From contig NZ_CM001437.1 in the NCBI RefSeq assembly GCF_000243275.1, positions 214,312 to 278,311 on the forward strand: DNA of 64,000 nt, written 5' to 3'. Positions 18,143 through 26,334 of the stretch are shown here, one piece after another. The stretch is from Myroides odoratus DSM 2801 (GTDB lineage: Bacteria; Bacteroidota; Bacteroidia; Flavobacteriales; Flavobacteriaceae). Position 1 is the first letter of the stretch. The number at the start of each line of letters is the position of its first letter. The position numbers were made by a program, and so were the translations under genes. The notes below the pieces were generated by a model. That model did not search any database. It had not been told where the DNA came from and saw only the letters and a program-made list of their open reading frames with translations.

Positions 18143-19189
18143 ATGACACAAACTAAACTAACGATTTTTACAAGAGACAACCTACTTGCATTGACGAGTT
18201 TAAGAAATGGAGAAATAAAATTGGGCGAACGCGTTCACGTGATTCAACAGCCCTCAGATTGGGAAAAAGAACTCGCTCAAAATGAAAGCAAATACGTTGT
18301 TTTAGGTATTCCAGAAGACATTGGGGTAAAAGCTAATTTTGGTCGTATGGGAACAGCTAGTGCTTGGGAAAAGTTTATTGCTACTTTTTTGAATATTCAA
18401 CACAATAGATTCAACAAGGGATATTGGGTAACCATTCTTGGCCATCTTAATTTTGCTGCAGAAGTAGCAGAAACTCAACAGTTAGACCCAACCAACAAAG
18501 CGGATCGCAAGCGTCTTTTTGAACTTGTACAGCTGATTGATAAAGAGGTTTCTCACCTGATTGCCAAAATCGTAAAGGCAGGTAAAATTCCCATTGTCAT
18601 TGGCGGTGGTCATAACAATGCTTATGGAAATATCAAAGGAACTGCGTTGGCTAAAGGTAAAGCAATCAATGCCATTAACTTTGATGCCCATACGGATTTT
18701 AGACCTTTAGAAGGACGACATAGCGGTAATGGATTTTCTTATGCTTTTGAAGAAGGTTTTTTAAAAAACTACTTTGTTTTTGGGTTACATGAAAACTACA
18801 CATCAAAAGGTGTGTTCAGTTCTATCAAATTGCATGCAGATCGTGTAAAATACAATACGTATGAGCAAATTAACATCCGCAAAGAGAAGTCATTTAGCAA
18901 TGAATTACTACTTGCAAAGAAACACATTGACGGCGGATTTTACGGGATTGAAATTGATTTAGATGCGATTCCACAAGTGGCTAGTAGCGCAATTACCCCT
19001 ACTGGTTTTTCTGCAGAACGCACCCGTCAATTCTTGCATTTCTTTGCAGAATCGACTAATGTTGCCTATTTGCATATTTGTGAAGGTGCTCCTTCTTTAG
19101 ATTATCCAACCAATAATCATGTAGTTGGTAAATTAATAGCGTATCTTGTCTCTGATTTTATGAAATCAAATTCAAATAGCCCAAAGTAG
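18143..19189 (+). CDS. hutG: Formimidoylglutamase (arginase family)
   Basis: Splits formiminoglutamate to glutamate and formamide, closing the histidine pathway. The 348-residue protein has the arginase-family two-manganese site: GGGHNNAYG (His), NFDAHTDFR (Asp-x-His-x-Asp) near residue 180, and GIEIDLDAIP (Asp-x-Asp) near 275. It is longer than enteric HutG at the N terminus (about 100 residues without metal ligands), common in Bacteroidota. The position right after hutI supports this role over arginase or agmatinase. Its stop shares a G with the GTG start of the next gene. Confidence 0.9.
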   Translation: MTQTKLTIFTRDNLLALTSLRNGEIKLGERVHVIQQPSDWEKELAQNESKYVVLGIPEDIGVKANFGRMGTASAWEKFIATFLNIQHNRFNKGYWVTILGHLNFAAEVAETQQLDPTNKADRKRLFELVQLIDKEVSHLIAKIVKAGKIPIVIGGGHNNAYGNIKGTALAKGKAINAINFDAHTDFRPLEGRHSGNGFSYAFEEGFLKNYFVFGLHENYTSKGVFSSIKLHADRVKYNTYEQINIRKEKSFSNELLLAKKHIDGGFYGIEIDLDAIPQVASSAITPTGFSAERTRQFLHFFAESTNVAYLHICEGAPSLDYPTNNHVVGKLIAYLVSDFMKSNSNSPK

Positions 19190-19863
19190 TGAATATATTA
19201 TTAGTTGAAGACGACAAACGAATCAGCGAATTCATAGTCAAAGGATTAGAAGAAAAAGGAATGCATGTACAATTGGCATCCTCTGGGGATGAGGCGAGAA
19301 AACTCGTCCTCAATGGCGATTGGGATTTAATCCTCATGGATATTATGCTTCCGGATATTGATGGTATTCAGCTTACGAAAATGATTCGTTTTAAAAAGGA
19401 TTATACTCCTATTTTAATGCTAAGTGCACTTAGTGATACCACAGATAAGATTGACGCTTTAGATGGTGGAGCTGATGATTATCTGACCAAACCTTTTCAC
19501 TTCAGCGAATTGTTATCGCGTATCAATGCCTTAACCCGTCGAACTAAATTCAACTACGAAAATAAAAATAAGTCATACAATTGTAGAGATGTACAATTGG
19601 ATCCCGAAAAACACGTAGTTACCCAAGCGGGCAAAATCATTGATTTATCCCCGAAAGAATACAAATTATTATTGTATCTATTGGAAAATAAAGGACGTGT
19701 GATTTCACGAACACAAATTTTAGAACAAGTTTGGGGTATTCAGTATGACACCAATACCAATGTGGTAGATGTGTACATTTCGTACATTCGCAATAAAATA
19801 GACGAAACACAAGGCAAATTAATTCACACCATCAAAGGAACGGGGTATATGCTTCAGGAATAG
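19189..19863 (+). CDS. OmpR-family response regulator without an adjacent kinase
   Basis: A 224-residue two-domain DNA-binding regulator. The receiver (1-120) has the acidic pair Glu7/Asp8-Asp9, the phosphoacceptor Asp51 in LILMDIMLPD, a Ser/Ala at the switch position (MLSALSD) and the conserved Lys in LTKPF. The winged helix (130-224) has LSPKEYKLLLYLLENKGRVISR and VDVYISYIRNKID. The start is GTG at 19189, sharing one base with the hutG stop, so translation is coupled to the histidine operon. No histidine kinase is nearby. It resembles RprY-type regulators; the signal is unknown. Confidence 0.88.
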   Translation: MNILLVEDDKRISEFIVKGLEEKGMHVQLASSGDEARKLVLNGDWDLILMDIMLPDIDGIQLTKMIRFKKDYTPILMLSALSDTTDKIDALDGGADDYLTKPFHFSELLSRINALTRRTKFNYENKNKSYNCRDVQLDPEKHVVTQAGKIIDLSPKEYKLLLYLLENKGRVISRTQILEQVWGIQYDTNTNVVDVYISYIRNKIDETQGKLIHTIKGTGYMLQE

Positions 19864-20020
19864 TTTTTTTGTGTTTTCGTTTTTTTGCTTTTTTGTAAAG
19901 TTGTTTGAATTCTCTTCTAGCAAATTATTTTCTTTTAATACAGAGAATTAAAATGTGCTAAAGATGGATGAATGGAGCAAAAAGCAAAATCACGCTTTCA
20001 CAAAAACCGACGAATTAAAA

Positions 20021-21109
20021 TTATTTTTTATCTTGGAAGTTTTTCCATCCCTGTCTCCCATATTGCTCAATAAGCATATCCAGTAATACCAAAGCAGCCA
20101 TGGATTCTACGATAGGTACAGCTCTAGGTAATACGCAAGCATCGTGGCGTCCTTTTCCCTCTACCGTTACTACTTCATTAGCCGCATTGATAGATGGTTG
20201 ATCCTTCATGATTGTTGCAGTTGGCTTAAATGCAACATTGAAAAAGATATCCATTCCATTGCTAATTCCTCCAACGATTCCTCCCGCATTATTTGTTGCT
20301 GTGATACCATTCGGCAATAAGATATCATTGTGTTGGCTTCCTCTCAGTTGTGTTCCAGCAAACCCACTACCAAATTCTACGCCTTTTACGGCATTGATAC
20401 TCAACATGGCTTTAGCTAATGCTGCATCTAATTTATCAAAAACTGGAGCGCCTAAACCAACGGGAACCTGTTGTATTACACAAGTAATCACCCCTCCTAC
20501 TGAGTCCCCTTCTTTCTTTACTTGTCGAATTAGTTCCTCCATTTCTTGTGCCACTTTTGGATCAGGACAACGCACGGCATTGGATTCTATCTGGCTGAAA
20601 TTTAATGCTGTATATGGTTGTTCTACGCGAATATCTCCTACAGCAGACACATAAGCTGTAATTTGCATGGGAGCTAAAATTTGCTTGGCAATTGCTCCGC
20701 CTACCACTCTACAAGCAGTTTCACGAGCTGAGCTTCTTCCTCCCCCTCTATAATCGCGTATTCCGTATTTTTGATCGTATACATAGTCCGCATGACTCGG
20801 TCGATAAGCGTGTTTAATATGTTCGTAATCCTTGGATTTTGAATTGGTATTCTCAATAGTAAAACCAATGGGAGTTCCAGTTGTGATTCCCTCAAAAATA
20901 CCCGATAAAAAACGAACTTCATCAGCCTCTTTGCGCTGGGTTACCAAGGTAGATTGTCCAGGTTTGCGTCTGTCCATTTCTTTTTGAATGGCCTGCATAT
21001 CGAGCACTACTCCAGCAGGACATCCATCAATAATGCCTCCCAAAGCTTCGCCATGTGATTCGCCAAAAGTAGTTAGGCTAAAATAGTTGCCAAAGGTATT
21101 TCCATTCAT
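20021..21109 (-). CDS. aroC: Chorismate synthase
   Basis: Last step of the shikimate pathway: 1,4-elimination of phosphate from EPSP with reduced FMN. The 362 residues are normal length. Family motifs: [19 protein letters not shown] at the start, the [14 protein letters not shown] block with the His-Ala-Asp pattern near 104, [21 protein letters not shown] (120), and the C-terminal [18 protein letters not shown] (about 325) holding the second catalytic His and Arg. Transcribed alone. Confidence 0.97.
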   Translation of the reverse strand: MNGNTFGNYFSLTTFGESHGEALGGIIDGCPAGVVLDMQAIQKEMDRRKPGQSTLVTQRKEADEVRFLSGIFEGITTGTPIGFTIENTNSKSKDYEHIKHAYRPSHADYVYDQKYGIRDYRGGGRSSARETACRVVGGAIAKQILAPMQITAYVSAVGDIRVEQPYTALNFSQIESNAVRCPDPKVAQEMEELIRQVKKEGDSVGGVITCVIQQVPVGLGAPVFDKLDAALAKAMLSINAVKGVEFGSGFAGTQLRGSQHNDILLPNGITATNNAGGIVGGISNGMDIFFNVAFKPTATIMKDQPSINAANEVVTVEGKGRHDACVLPRAVPIVESMAALVLLDMLIEQYGRQGWKNFQDKK

Positions 21110-21171
21110 AATCCAATACTATCATTTAATTGAGCCAAACAAAGATACTTCAAACCAATCGTTTCTTTCTT

Positions 21172-21714
21172 TTATTTCGCTAAAATCAGTCGTTGACGTT
21201 CCACATAATCTGCAAGAAGCGGTAGATATTGCTCAAATAAAGGCAAGCGATGAGAATCCTCTATATAAAGAACCTCACTATTTGCACATTGATATGGATT
21301 CAACGCCTGTAAGTCTAAAGTTTCATCTTGTTTTCCGATCAGAAGAAAAGCATCTTCTGGGGTGGGAATATCGAGTAGGCTATTTTTTAAATTGGGAATA
21401 AATACTAAATCTTTATTTAATCGATGGGAATAGCTCAACAACGGACTCAACAAAATCAGAATGGTTTGAAGCCCTTGTGCTTTGCGTTTCTCCTTCCATT
21501 GATAAGCAAGATTAGCCCCTGTTGAATCTCCAATAAGAAGTAGTGTTTCTTCCTGTTCAACCGCTTGATGCCCTTGCATCAACCACGTACTAAAATCCGT
21601 TTCTGGCGTCCATTCTACACAACTCGCTTCATAAGTAGCGAAATGTTTTTCTAATAATACATACTTTCTTGACTCCCTATTAGAGCCATACCCATGAATA
21701 TAAATCAACTGCAT
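21172..21714 (-). CDS. Small alpha/beta hydrolase (YqiA-like)
   Basis: A 180-residue serine esterase-like protein. The oxyanion loop is YIHGYGSNRES at the start, the nucleophile elbow is GDSTGANLA (Ser near residue 84), the acid is the Asp in LLIGKQDETLD (near 130) and the His is in IEDSHRLPLF (near 153). The order Ser-Asp-His is complete. The size and HGYGS opening recall the UPF0227/YqiA esterases. It follows the permease gene by 5 bp and is probably co-transcribed with it. Substrate unknown. Confidence 0.75.
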   Translation of the reverse strand: MQLIYIHGYGSNRESRKYVLLEKHFATYEASCVEWTPETDFSTWLMQGHQAVEQEETLLLIGDSTGANLAYQWKEKRKAQGLQTILILLSPLLSYSHRLNKDLVFIPNLKNSLLDIPTPEDAFLLIGKQDETLDLQALNPYQCANSEVLYIEDSHRLPLFEQYLPLLADYVERQRLILAK

Positions 21715-21719
21715 GCTAT

Positions 21720-22769
21720 CTATTTTTCAATAATTTTAGCCTTATTGGCCTCCACAAATTCTCTGTAGTATATCTTTATTAACCACATGAAAAGAGAAAA
21801 TAAAATTGGTCCGAATATGATTCCGATGAATCCAAACACATTCACCCCAACAATCACGCCGAAAATAGTAATTAGTGGGTGGACATCTGCCATTTTCTTT
21901 TGCAGTAAAAATCGAATTAAATTATCCGAAGTTCCCACTACCACTAAGCAATAGATTAATAAACCTATAGCACTTCCCTGCTGACCATTAGCCAACATCA
22001 TAACGATTAAAGGAATGTAAATCACTGCTGCTCCAACAACAGGTAGCAAAGAGGCAAAAGCGGTAAGAATAAAAAACACAAAAGCATCTTCTACCCCAAA
22101 GATTAAATACCCGATAAACGCAACAATACCTTGAATAAAAGCTGTTAGCGGTACCCCTACACTATTGGAAACAACCAAGCGTTTCATATCTACTTTCAGC
22201 TCATCCATGTTATTGGCTTGCATAGGTAAATAACGCGTTAACCAAGCTTGAATTTGTTGATATTCCTTCAATAGAAAATACAGCATCAAATACGCCACTC
22301 CAATTTCCACGACGCTATTTACAGAAGTATTCACAATAGCTTGAAAAGCTTGTGTTCCCAACTCTGTTGCTTTGCTAATTGTATTTTCATTGAAAATATC
22401 AATATTATAACTCTCTCGTAAGCTGCGAACCGTCGATTCAATTCCGGCTTGAATTTTATCTTTGTCTTGTAGAACCACCAAGACCTTTTGGGTGATTGTT
22501 TGAATTAACAAATACAAGGGAGCAAGCACCAACATGCTACTTCCTAGCATTAAAGCTATAATAGACAAATTCTTGTTCCATCCTTTTTTCTGCGTCATCC
22601 AACGATAAGGAGGTAATAGTAGCACAGTTAAGCACAAAGCTCCTAGAAAACCAGGTAGAAAAAAAACGAGATTACTTGCCAACAAGTAAAATACAAACAA
22701 GATTAAAACTAGAAATCCCAACTGTACTAAAATAGAATTGGGAATTAACGGTTTTGGGTTCGAAGTCAT
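21720..22769 (-). CDS. AI-2E family transporter (PerM/YdiK-like)
   Basis: A 349-residue inner-membrane protein of the AI-2 exporter/antiporter family. Two or three N-terminal helices (20-80), a periplasmic/soluble segment (80-145) and about five C-terminal helices are visible; the loop of hydrophobic turns FILTAFASLLPVVGAAVIYIPLIV (near 235) with its central Pro-Val-x-G is the family hallmark, and GFIGIIFGPILFS near 315 is the second. Members export AI-2, pump Na+ or are uncharacterised, so the substrate is open. First gene of a two-gene unit. Confidence 0.85.
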   Translation of the reverse strand: MTSNPKPLIPNSILVQLGFLVLILFVFYLLASNLVFFLPGFLGALCLTVLLLPPYRWMTQKKGWNKNLSIIALMLGSSMLVLAPLYLLIQTITQKVLVVLQDKDKIQAGIESTVRSLRESYNIDIFNENTISKATELGTQAFQAIVNTSVNSVVEIGVAYLMLYFLLKEYQQIQAWLTRYLPMQANNMDELKVDMKRLVVSNSVGVPLTAFIQGIVAFIGYLIFGVEDAFVFFILTAFASLLPVVGAAVIYIPLIVMMLANGQQGSAIGLLIYCLVVVGTSDNLIRFLLQKKMADVHPLITIFGVIVGVNVFGFIGIIFGPILFSLFMWLIKIYYREFVEANKAKIIEK

Positions 22770-22924
22770 ATAGAAATCATTAAAACGTAAGGTTTAAAGT
22801 TATAAAAAATAACAATTCACAACCGATTAATTCGTTCAAATCCTATAAATATATTTTACTCTCCCGTATTGTTTTTTGTTTTTTTTAACTATATTCACAT
22901 TTTTATAACACTTAACAAAAAACA

Positions 22925-24031
22925 ATGAGCAAAAAAATTTTATTACTTAGTTTTTTAGTTTGCGGTTTACTGCTTGGCACCGCTTGTTCTTCGGATGATT
23001 CTTCACCAAAAGAAGAAGAACAAAAACCTAAGCCAGAAGAACCTGAGGAACCAGTAGAACCAGGTGAAGAAGAAGGAGGTGAAGAAGGACCTGATAAAAC
23101 AGGAACTTTTAACTATACTACATTTAAAGATGTCAAAGTAGGTTTTGGTGATGGTTTATCTCAAAGTGCTGAGGGAACCTTTACTTTTCCAACCGATATA
23201 GAAAAAGTACAAACCATTAAGATGTATGTACAAAACCCATGTCAGAATAAAGAATGTGACGAATGGGATCGCTTTGCCAATGTATATGTAAAAAACAAAA
23301 AGACCAACGAATGGTATGAAATTGGTCGTTTTATCACTCCATATTGGGTAGGTTCTGAAAAGTTACCAAGAGGATGGGAATTTGACGTAACTGATTTCAA
23401 ATCACTATTAACAGGTGATGTAGAATTAAAAATATACACGGAAACTTGGTTAGCTAAAGGACGTGTGTACAGCGTTGATTTCGATTTCATCTATGGAGAA
23501 ACGGCTTATCAATATTCTGCTGTTGTTCCTTTATTCCAATACAACCAATCGTCTATTGATGGCGTTCCGTATGGAACAGCACAAACAACGGATTTAGCAA
23601 GAAGTATAAAGCTACCTGCTAATACTGAACTGGCTTATTTCAGAACAACCATTTCAGGTTGGGGACATGCAACGCCAAATGATGCTGGTGGTAGAGGATG
23701 TGCAGAATGGTGCTATAGAACTCATCATATTCAATTAGAAGGAAGCAACGCCTTTGAACATTATATGGGGCCTATTGGTTGTGCCAATAATCCAATCAAC
23801 AATCAAGCACCTGGAAATTGGAAACCTGATCGCGCGGGTTGGTGTCCAGGTATGGTAGTTCCTCCTTATATCAATAACCTTACGGGGGATTTGAAAAACA
23901 AAACCTTGAATTTCAATTATAAATTAGAACCTTGGACAGCGAACAACCCTGAAAATAAAGCATTTTATGCTATTTCTACGTTTGTTGTTGTGCATAGTAC
24001 TACACCGATTCAACCTGCTGTTGTGCAATAA
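22925..24031 (+). CDS. Peptide-N4-(N-acetyl-beta-glucosaminyl)asparagine amidase (PNGase F), lipoprotein form
   Basis: Removes whole N-linked glycans from glycoproteins by cleaving the glycan-Asn amide bond. From residue 62 on the sequence runs colinear with the Elizabethkingia meningoseptica enzyme, including FGDGLSQSAEGTFTFP and RFITPYWVG. The three catalytic acids of that enzyme (mature Asp60, Glu118, Glu206) are present as Asp115 in CDEWDR, Glu173 in YTETWLAKG and Glu261 in GCAEWC, and the six disulfide cysteines are conserved. Unlike that secreted enzyme, this one starts with a lipoprotein signal (LGTAC, Cys21), a Ser-Asp surface signal and a 30-residue Glu/Pro linker, so it should be tethered on the cell surface. 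Transcribed alone; length 368 residues. Confidence 0.93.
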   Translation: MSKKILLLSFLVCGLLLGTACSSDDSSPKEEEQKPKPEEPEEPVEPGEEEGGEEGPDKTGTFNYTTFKDVKVGFGDGLSQSAEGTFTFPTDIEKVQTIKMYVQNPCQNKECDEWDRFANVYVKNKKTNEWYEIGRFITPYWVGSEKLPRGWEFDVTDFKSLLTGDVELKIYTETWLAKGRVYSVDFDFIYGETAYQYSAVVPLFQYNQSSIDGVPYGTAQTTDLARSIKLPANTELAYFRTTISGWGHATPNDAGGRGCAEWCYRTHHIQLEGSNAFEHYMGPIGCANNPINNQAPGNWKPDRAGWCPGMVVPPYINNLTGDLKNKTLNFNYKLEPWTANNPENKAFYAISTFVVVHSTTPIQPAVVQ

Positions 24032-24070
24032 ATGGGTGAGATGATGAGAAATTAAAAATTTAATCTATAA

Positions 24071-24103
24071 AAAAAAGCGAAAGAAAATTCTTTCGCTTTT
24101 TTT
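24071..24103 (+). terminator. Terminator after the PNGase F gene
   Basis: Stem GCGAAAGA/TCTTTCGC with loop AAAT, preceded by A6 and followed by T7. Confidence 0.88.
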
Positions 24104-24176
24104 ATCCATTTATATCCGATTGATTTTTGCCCATTATGTATATTTAATGGGGTATATCACTCTTCTTTTTTTATCA

Positions 24177-25565
24177 TTAAATTCCAGCAATTACGCGTAA
24201 TTCTTCCATCATACGAGCAGCTAAACCATCGGCTTCCTCTTGAGAAGGGGCTTCTGTATAAATACGGATAATTGGTTCTGTATTGGATTTTCTTAAGTGT
24301 ACCCAACTCGTTGGAAAGTCAATTTTCACTCCATCGATTGTGCTAACTTCTTGATTTTTATAATTTTCAGCAATTAGTTCTAAAATCATATCGACATTCA
24401 ATTTAGGTGTCAATTCGATTTTATTTTTACTCATATAATATTGAGGATACGTTGCTCTTAATTCTGCTACAGATAAGGTTTGATTTGCTAAATGAGTTAA
24501 GAATAAAGCGACTCCAACTAAAGCATCGCGTCCGTAGTGGGTTTCTGGATAAATAATCCCTCCATTTCCTTCACCACCGATTACAGCATTTGTTGCTTTC
24601 ATCAATTCTACTACATTCACCTCTCCTACTGCTGCAGCTCCATAATTTCCTCCTCTATTTACTGTTACATCGCGTAAAGCACGAGAAGACGATAAATTCG
24701 AAACGGTATTTCCTGGAGTTTTACTCAATACGTAATCCGCTACCGCTACTAACGTATATTCTTCCCCAAACATTTCACCATCATTTGAGATGAAAGCCAA
24801 ACGATCAACATCCGGATCCACAACGATTCCCAAATCTGCTTTTTCTGCTTTTACTAAAGCACAAATATCTTGTAAGTGTTCTTTTAATGGCTCTGGGTTA
24901 TGTGGAAAATGTCCTGTTGGATCACAATACAGCTCCACCACTTCAACACCAAGTTTTCTCAACAAGTCTGGAATAATAATTCCTCCCGAAGAGTTAACAC
25001 CATCTACAACTACTTTAAACTGACGTTTTTTGATTGCTTCTACATCGACTAATTTTAACTTTAAAATTTCTTCGATGTGAATATCCATATAATCATTTCT
25101 TGTGGTAATGCTTCCCAAACGATCTACTTCTGCAAAAACATAAGCATCTTGATCTGCAATTTCCAAAATGATTTCCCCTTCAGCACCGCTTAAAAACTCT
25201 CCTTTGTCGTTTAATAATTTTAAAGCATTCCACTGTTTCGGGTTATGTGAAGCCGTTAGGATAATTCCTCCATCCGCACCTTCCATCGGAACCGCTACTT
25301 CTACTGTTGGTGTTGTAGACAGACCTAAGTCAATTACATCAATTCCCAAGCCAACTAACGTATGCATCACTAAATTGTGAATCATAGGGCCTGATAGACG
25401 TGCATCACGACCAATAACTACTTTCAATTGGTCTTTACCACTATTATTTTTCAAGAATGTTCCGTAAGCAGAAGCAAATTTAACTGCATCAATGGGAGTT
25501 AAATTAAAACCTACCTTACCTCCTATTGTACCTCGTATTCCTGAAATTGATTTTATCAATGTCAT
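24177..25565 (-). CDS. glmM: Phosphoglucosamine mutase (alpha-D-phosphohexomutase family)
   Basis: Interconverts glucosamine 6-phosphate and glucosamine 1-phosphate for UDP-GlcNAc, hence peptidoglycan and LPS. From the ATG at 25565 (MTLIKSISGIRGTIGG, preferred over an ATG 14 codons upstream with unlikely sequence) the protein has 462 residues in four domains. The phosphoserine loop is LTASHNPKQWNALK (near 98), the Mg2+ loop VVDPDVDRLAF (near 240), the sugar loop GGEGNGGIIYPETH (near 322) and the phosphate-binding loop RKSNTEPIIRIYTEA (near 430). Substrate range within the family is partly open: phosphomannomutase activity is possible. Confidence 0.88.
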   Translation of the reverse strand: MTLIKSISGIRGTIGGKVGFNLTPIDAVKFASAYGTFLKNNSGKDQLKVVIGRDARLSGPMIHNLVMHTLVGLGIDVIDLGLSTTPTVEVAVPMEGADGGIILTASHNPKQWNALKLLNDKGEFLSGAEGEIILEIADQDAYVFAEVDRLGSITTRNDYMDIHIEEILKLKLVDVEAIKKRQFKVVVDGVNSSGGIIIPDLLRKLGVEVVELYCDPTGHFPHNPEPLKEHLQDICALVKAEKADLGIVVDPDVDRLAFISNDGEMFGEEYTLVAVADYVLSKTPGNTVSNLSSSRALRDVTVNRGGNYGAAAVGEVNVVELMKATNAVIGGEGNGGIIYPETHYGRDALVGVALFLTHLANQTLSVAELRATYPQYYMSKNKIELTPKLNVDMILELIAENYKNQEVSTIDGVKIDFPTSWVHLRKSNTEPIIRIYTEAPSQEEADGLAARMMEELRVIAGI

Positions 25566-25640
25566 ATTTCTATTTTTTTTCTTACCAACAAATATAAAAC
25601 AATTCAATCGCTTATACTTTCAAATACTAAGGTAAAATTG

Positions 25641-25648
25641 TAAATTTG
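25641..25648 (+). promoter_or_regulatory. Promoter -7 box of the AcpH-like gene
   Basis: TAAATTTG matches TAnnTTTG, 16 bp before the ATG at 25665. Confidence 0.45.
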
Positions 25649-25664
25649 AGTTTAAAGCAATCAG

Positions 25665-26264
25665 ATGAATTTTTTAGCACATGTTTATTTGTCGGGACAA
25701 GACGAGCAAAAAGCCATTGGCAATTTTATTGCGGACAGTGTTCGCGGCAAACAATACTTAGATTTTCCCAAAGGCATTCAGCATGGAATCCTCTTGCATC
25801 GCGAGATTGACACCTATACAGATAACCATTCTATTTGGCGCAAGGACAAAAAAATATTAGTTCCAACGTACAACCATTATGCAGCTGTGATTATCGATAT
25901 GTATTACGACCATTTTCTCGCTAAGAATTGGGACATTTATCACGAGGTGCCTTTAGCTACTTATACTGCTAATTTTTACAATACCTTAGAGCGCAATTTT
26001 GATTTACTTCCCGCAAAGATTCAGAACTTTTTACCCATTATGATTCGAGAAAATTGGTTTATGTGTTATGAAACGGTGGAAGGATTAGGCTATATTCTCT
26101 CTCAAATGGATAGACGAACCAAGGGAATCTCAAAAATGTCTCAAGCGACAAGAGAACTAGTCGAACACTATGCTGTATTAGAAACTGACTTCACTCAATT
26201 TTTTAAAGAATTAGAAAACCACGTTATTTCCGTTCAACAAACTTCCCGTTTTACGGATATTTAA
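25665..26264 (+). CDS. Acyl carrier protein phosphodiesterase-like protein
   Basis: The 199 residues resemble AcpH, which removes the 4'-phosphopantetheine arm from acyl carrier protein. Family features are MNFLAHVYLSG at the start, GNFIADSVRGKQYLDFP near 19, the HGILLHREIDTYTDNH block with metal-type His and Asp (near 41-55) and IDMYYDHFLAKNW (near 78). This is an HD-domain-like helical fold with a metal site made by Asp and His residues, all present. It sits between glmM (divergent) and a CLC gene with its own promoter 70 bp later. Confidence 0.8.
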   Translation: MNFLAHVYLSGQDEQKAIGNFIADSVRGKQYLDFPKGIQHGILLHREIDTYTDNHSIWRKDKKILVPTYNHYAAVIIDMYYDHFLAKNWDIYHEVPLATYTANFYNTLERNFDLLPAKIQNFLPIMIRENWFMCYETVEGLGYILSQMDRRTKGISKMSQATRELVEHYAVLETDFTQFFKELENHVISVQQTSRFTDI

Positions 26265-26322
26265 TCTGTTTTTTATATAAAAAAATATTGAGAAGCGGAT
26301 TACTTATATCGACTATTTAGGC

Positions 26323-26330
26323 TATTTTTG
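26323..26330 (+). promoter_or_regulatory. Promoter -7 box of the CLC gene
   Basis: TATTTTTG matches TAnnTTTG, 4 bp before the ATG at 26335. If used, the mRNA would be almost leaderless; an internal start is possible, so the match may be chance. Confidence 0.3.
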
Positions 26331-26334
26331 CAAG

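Noticed and set aside
20208-20654. 148-codon frame opposite aroC
   Set aside because: Antisense shadow of a clear chorismate synthase gene; codon use is that of a complement strand.
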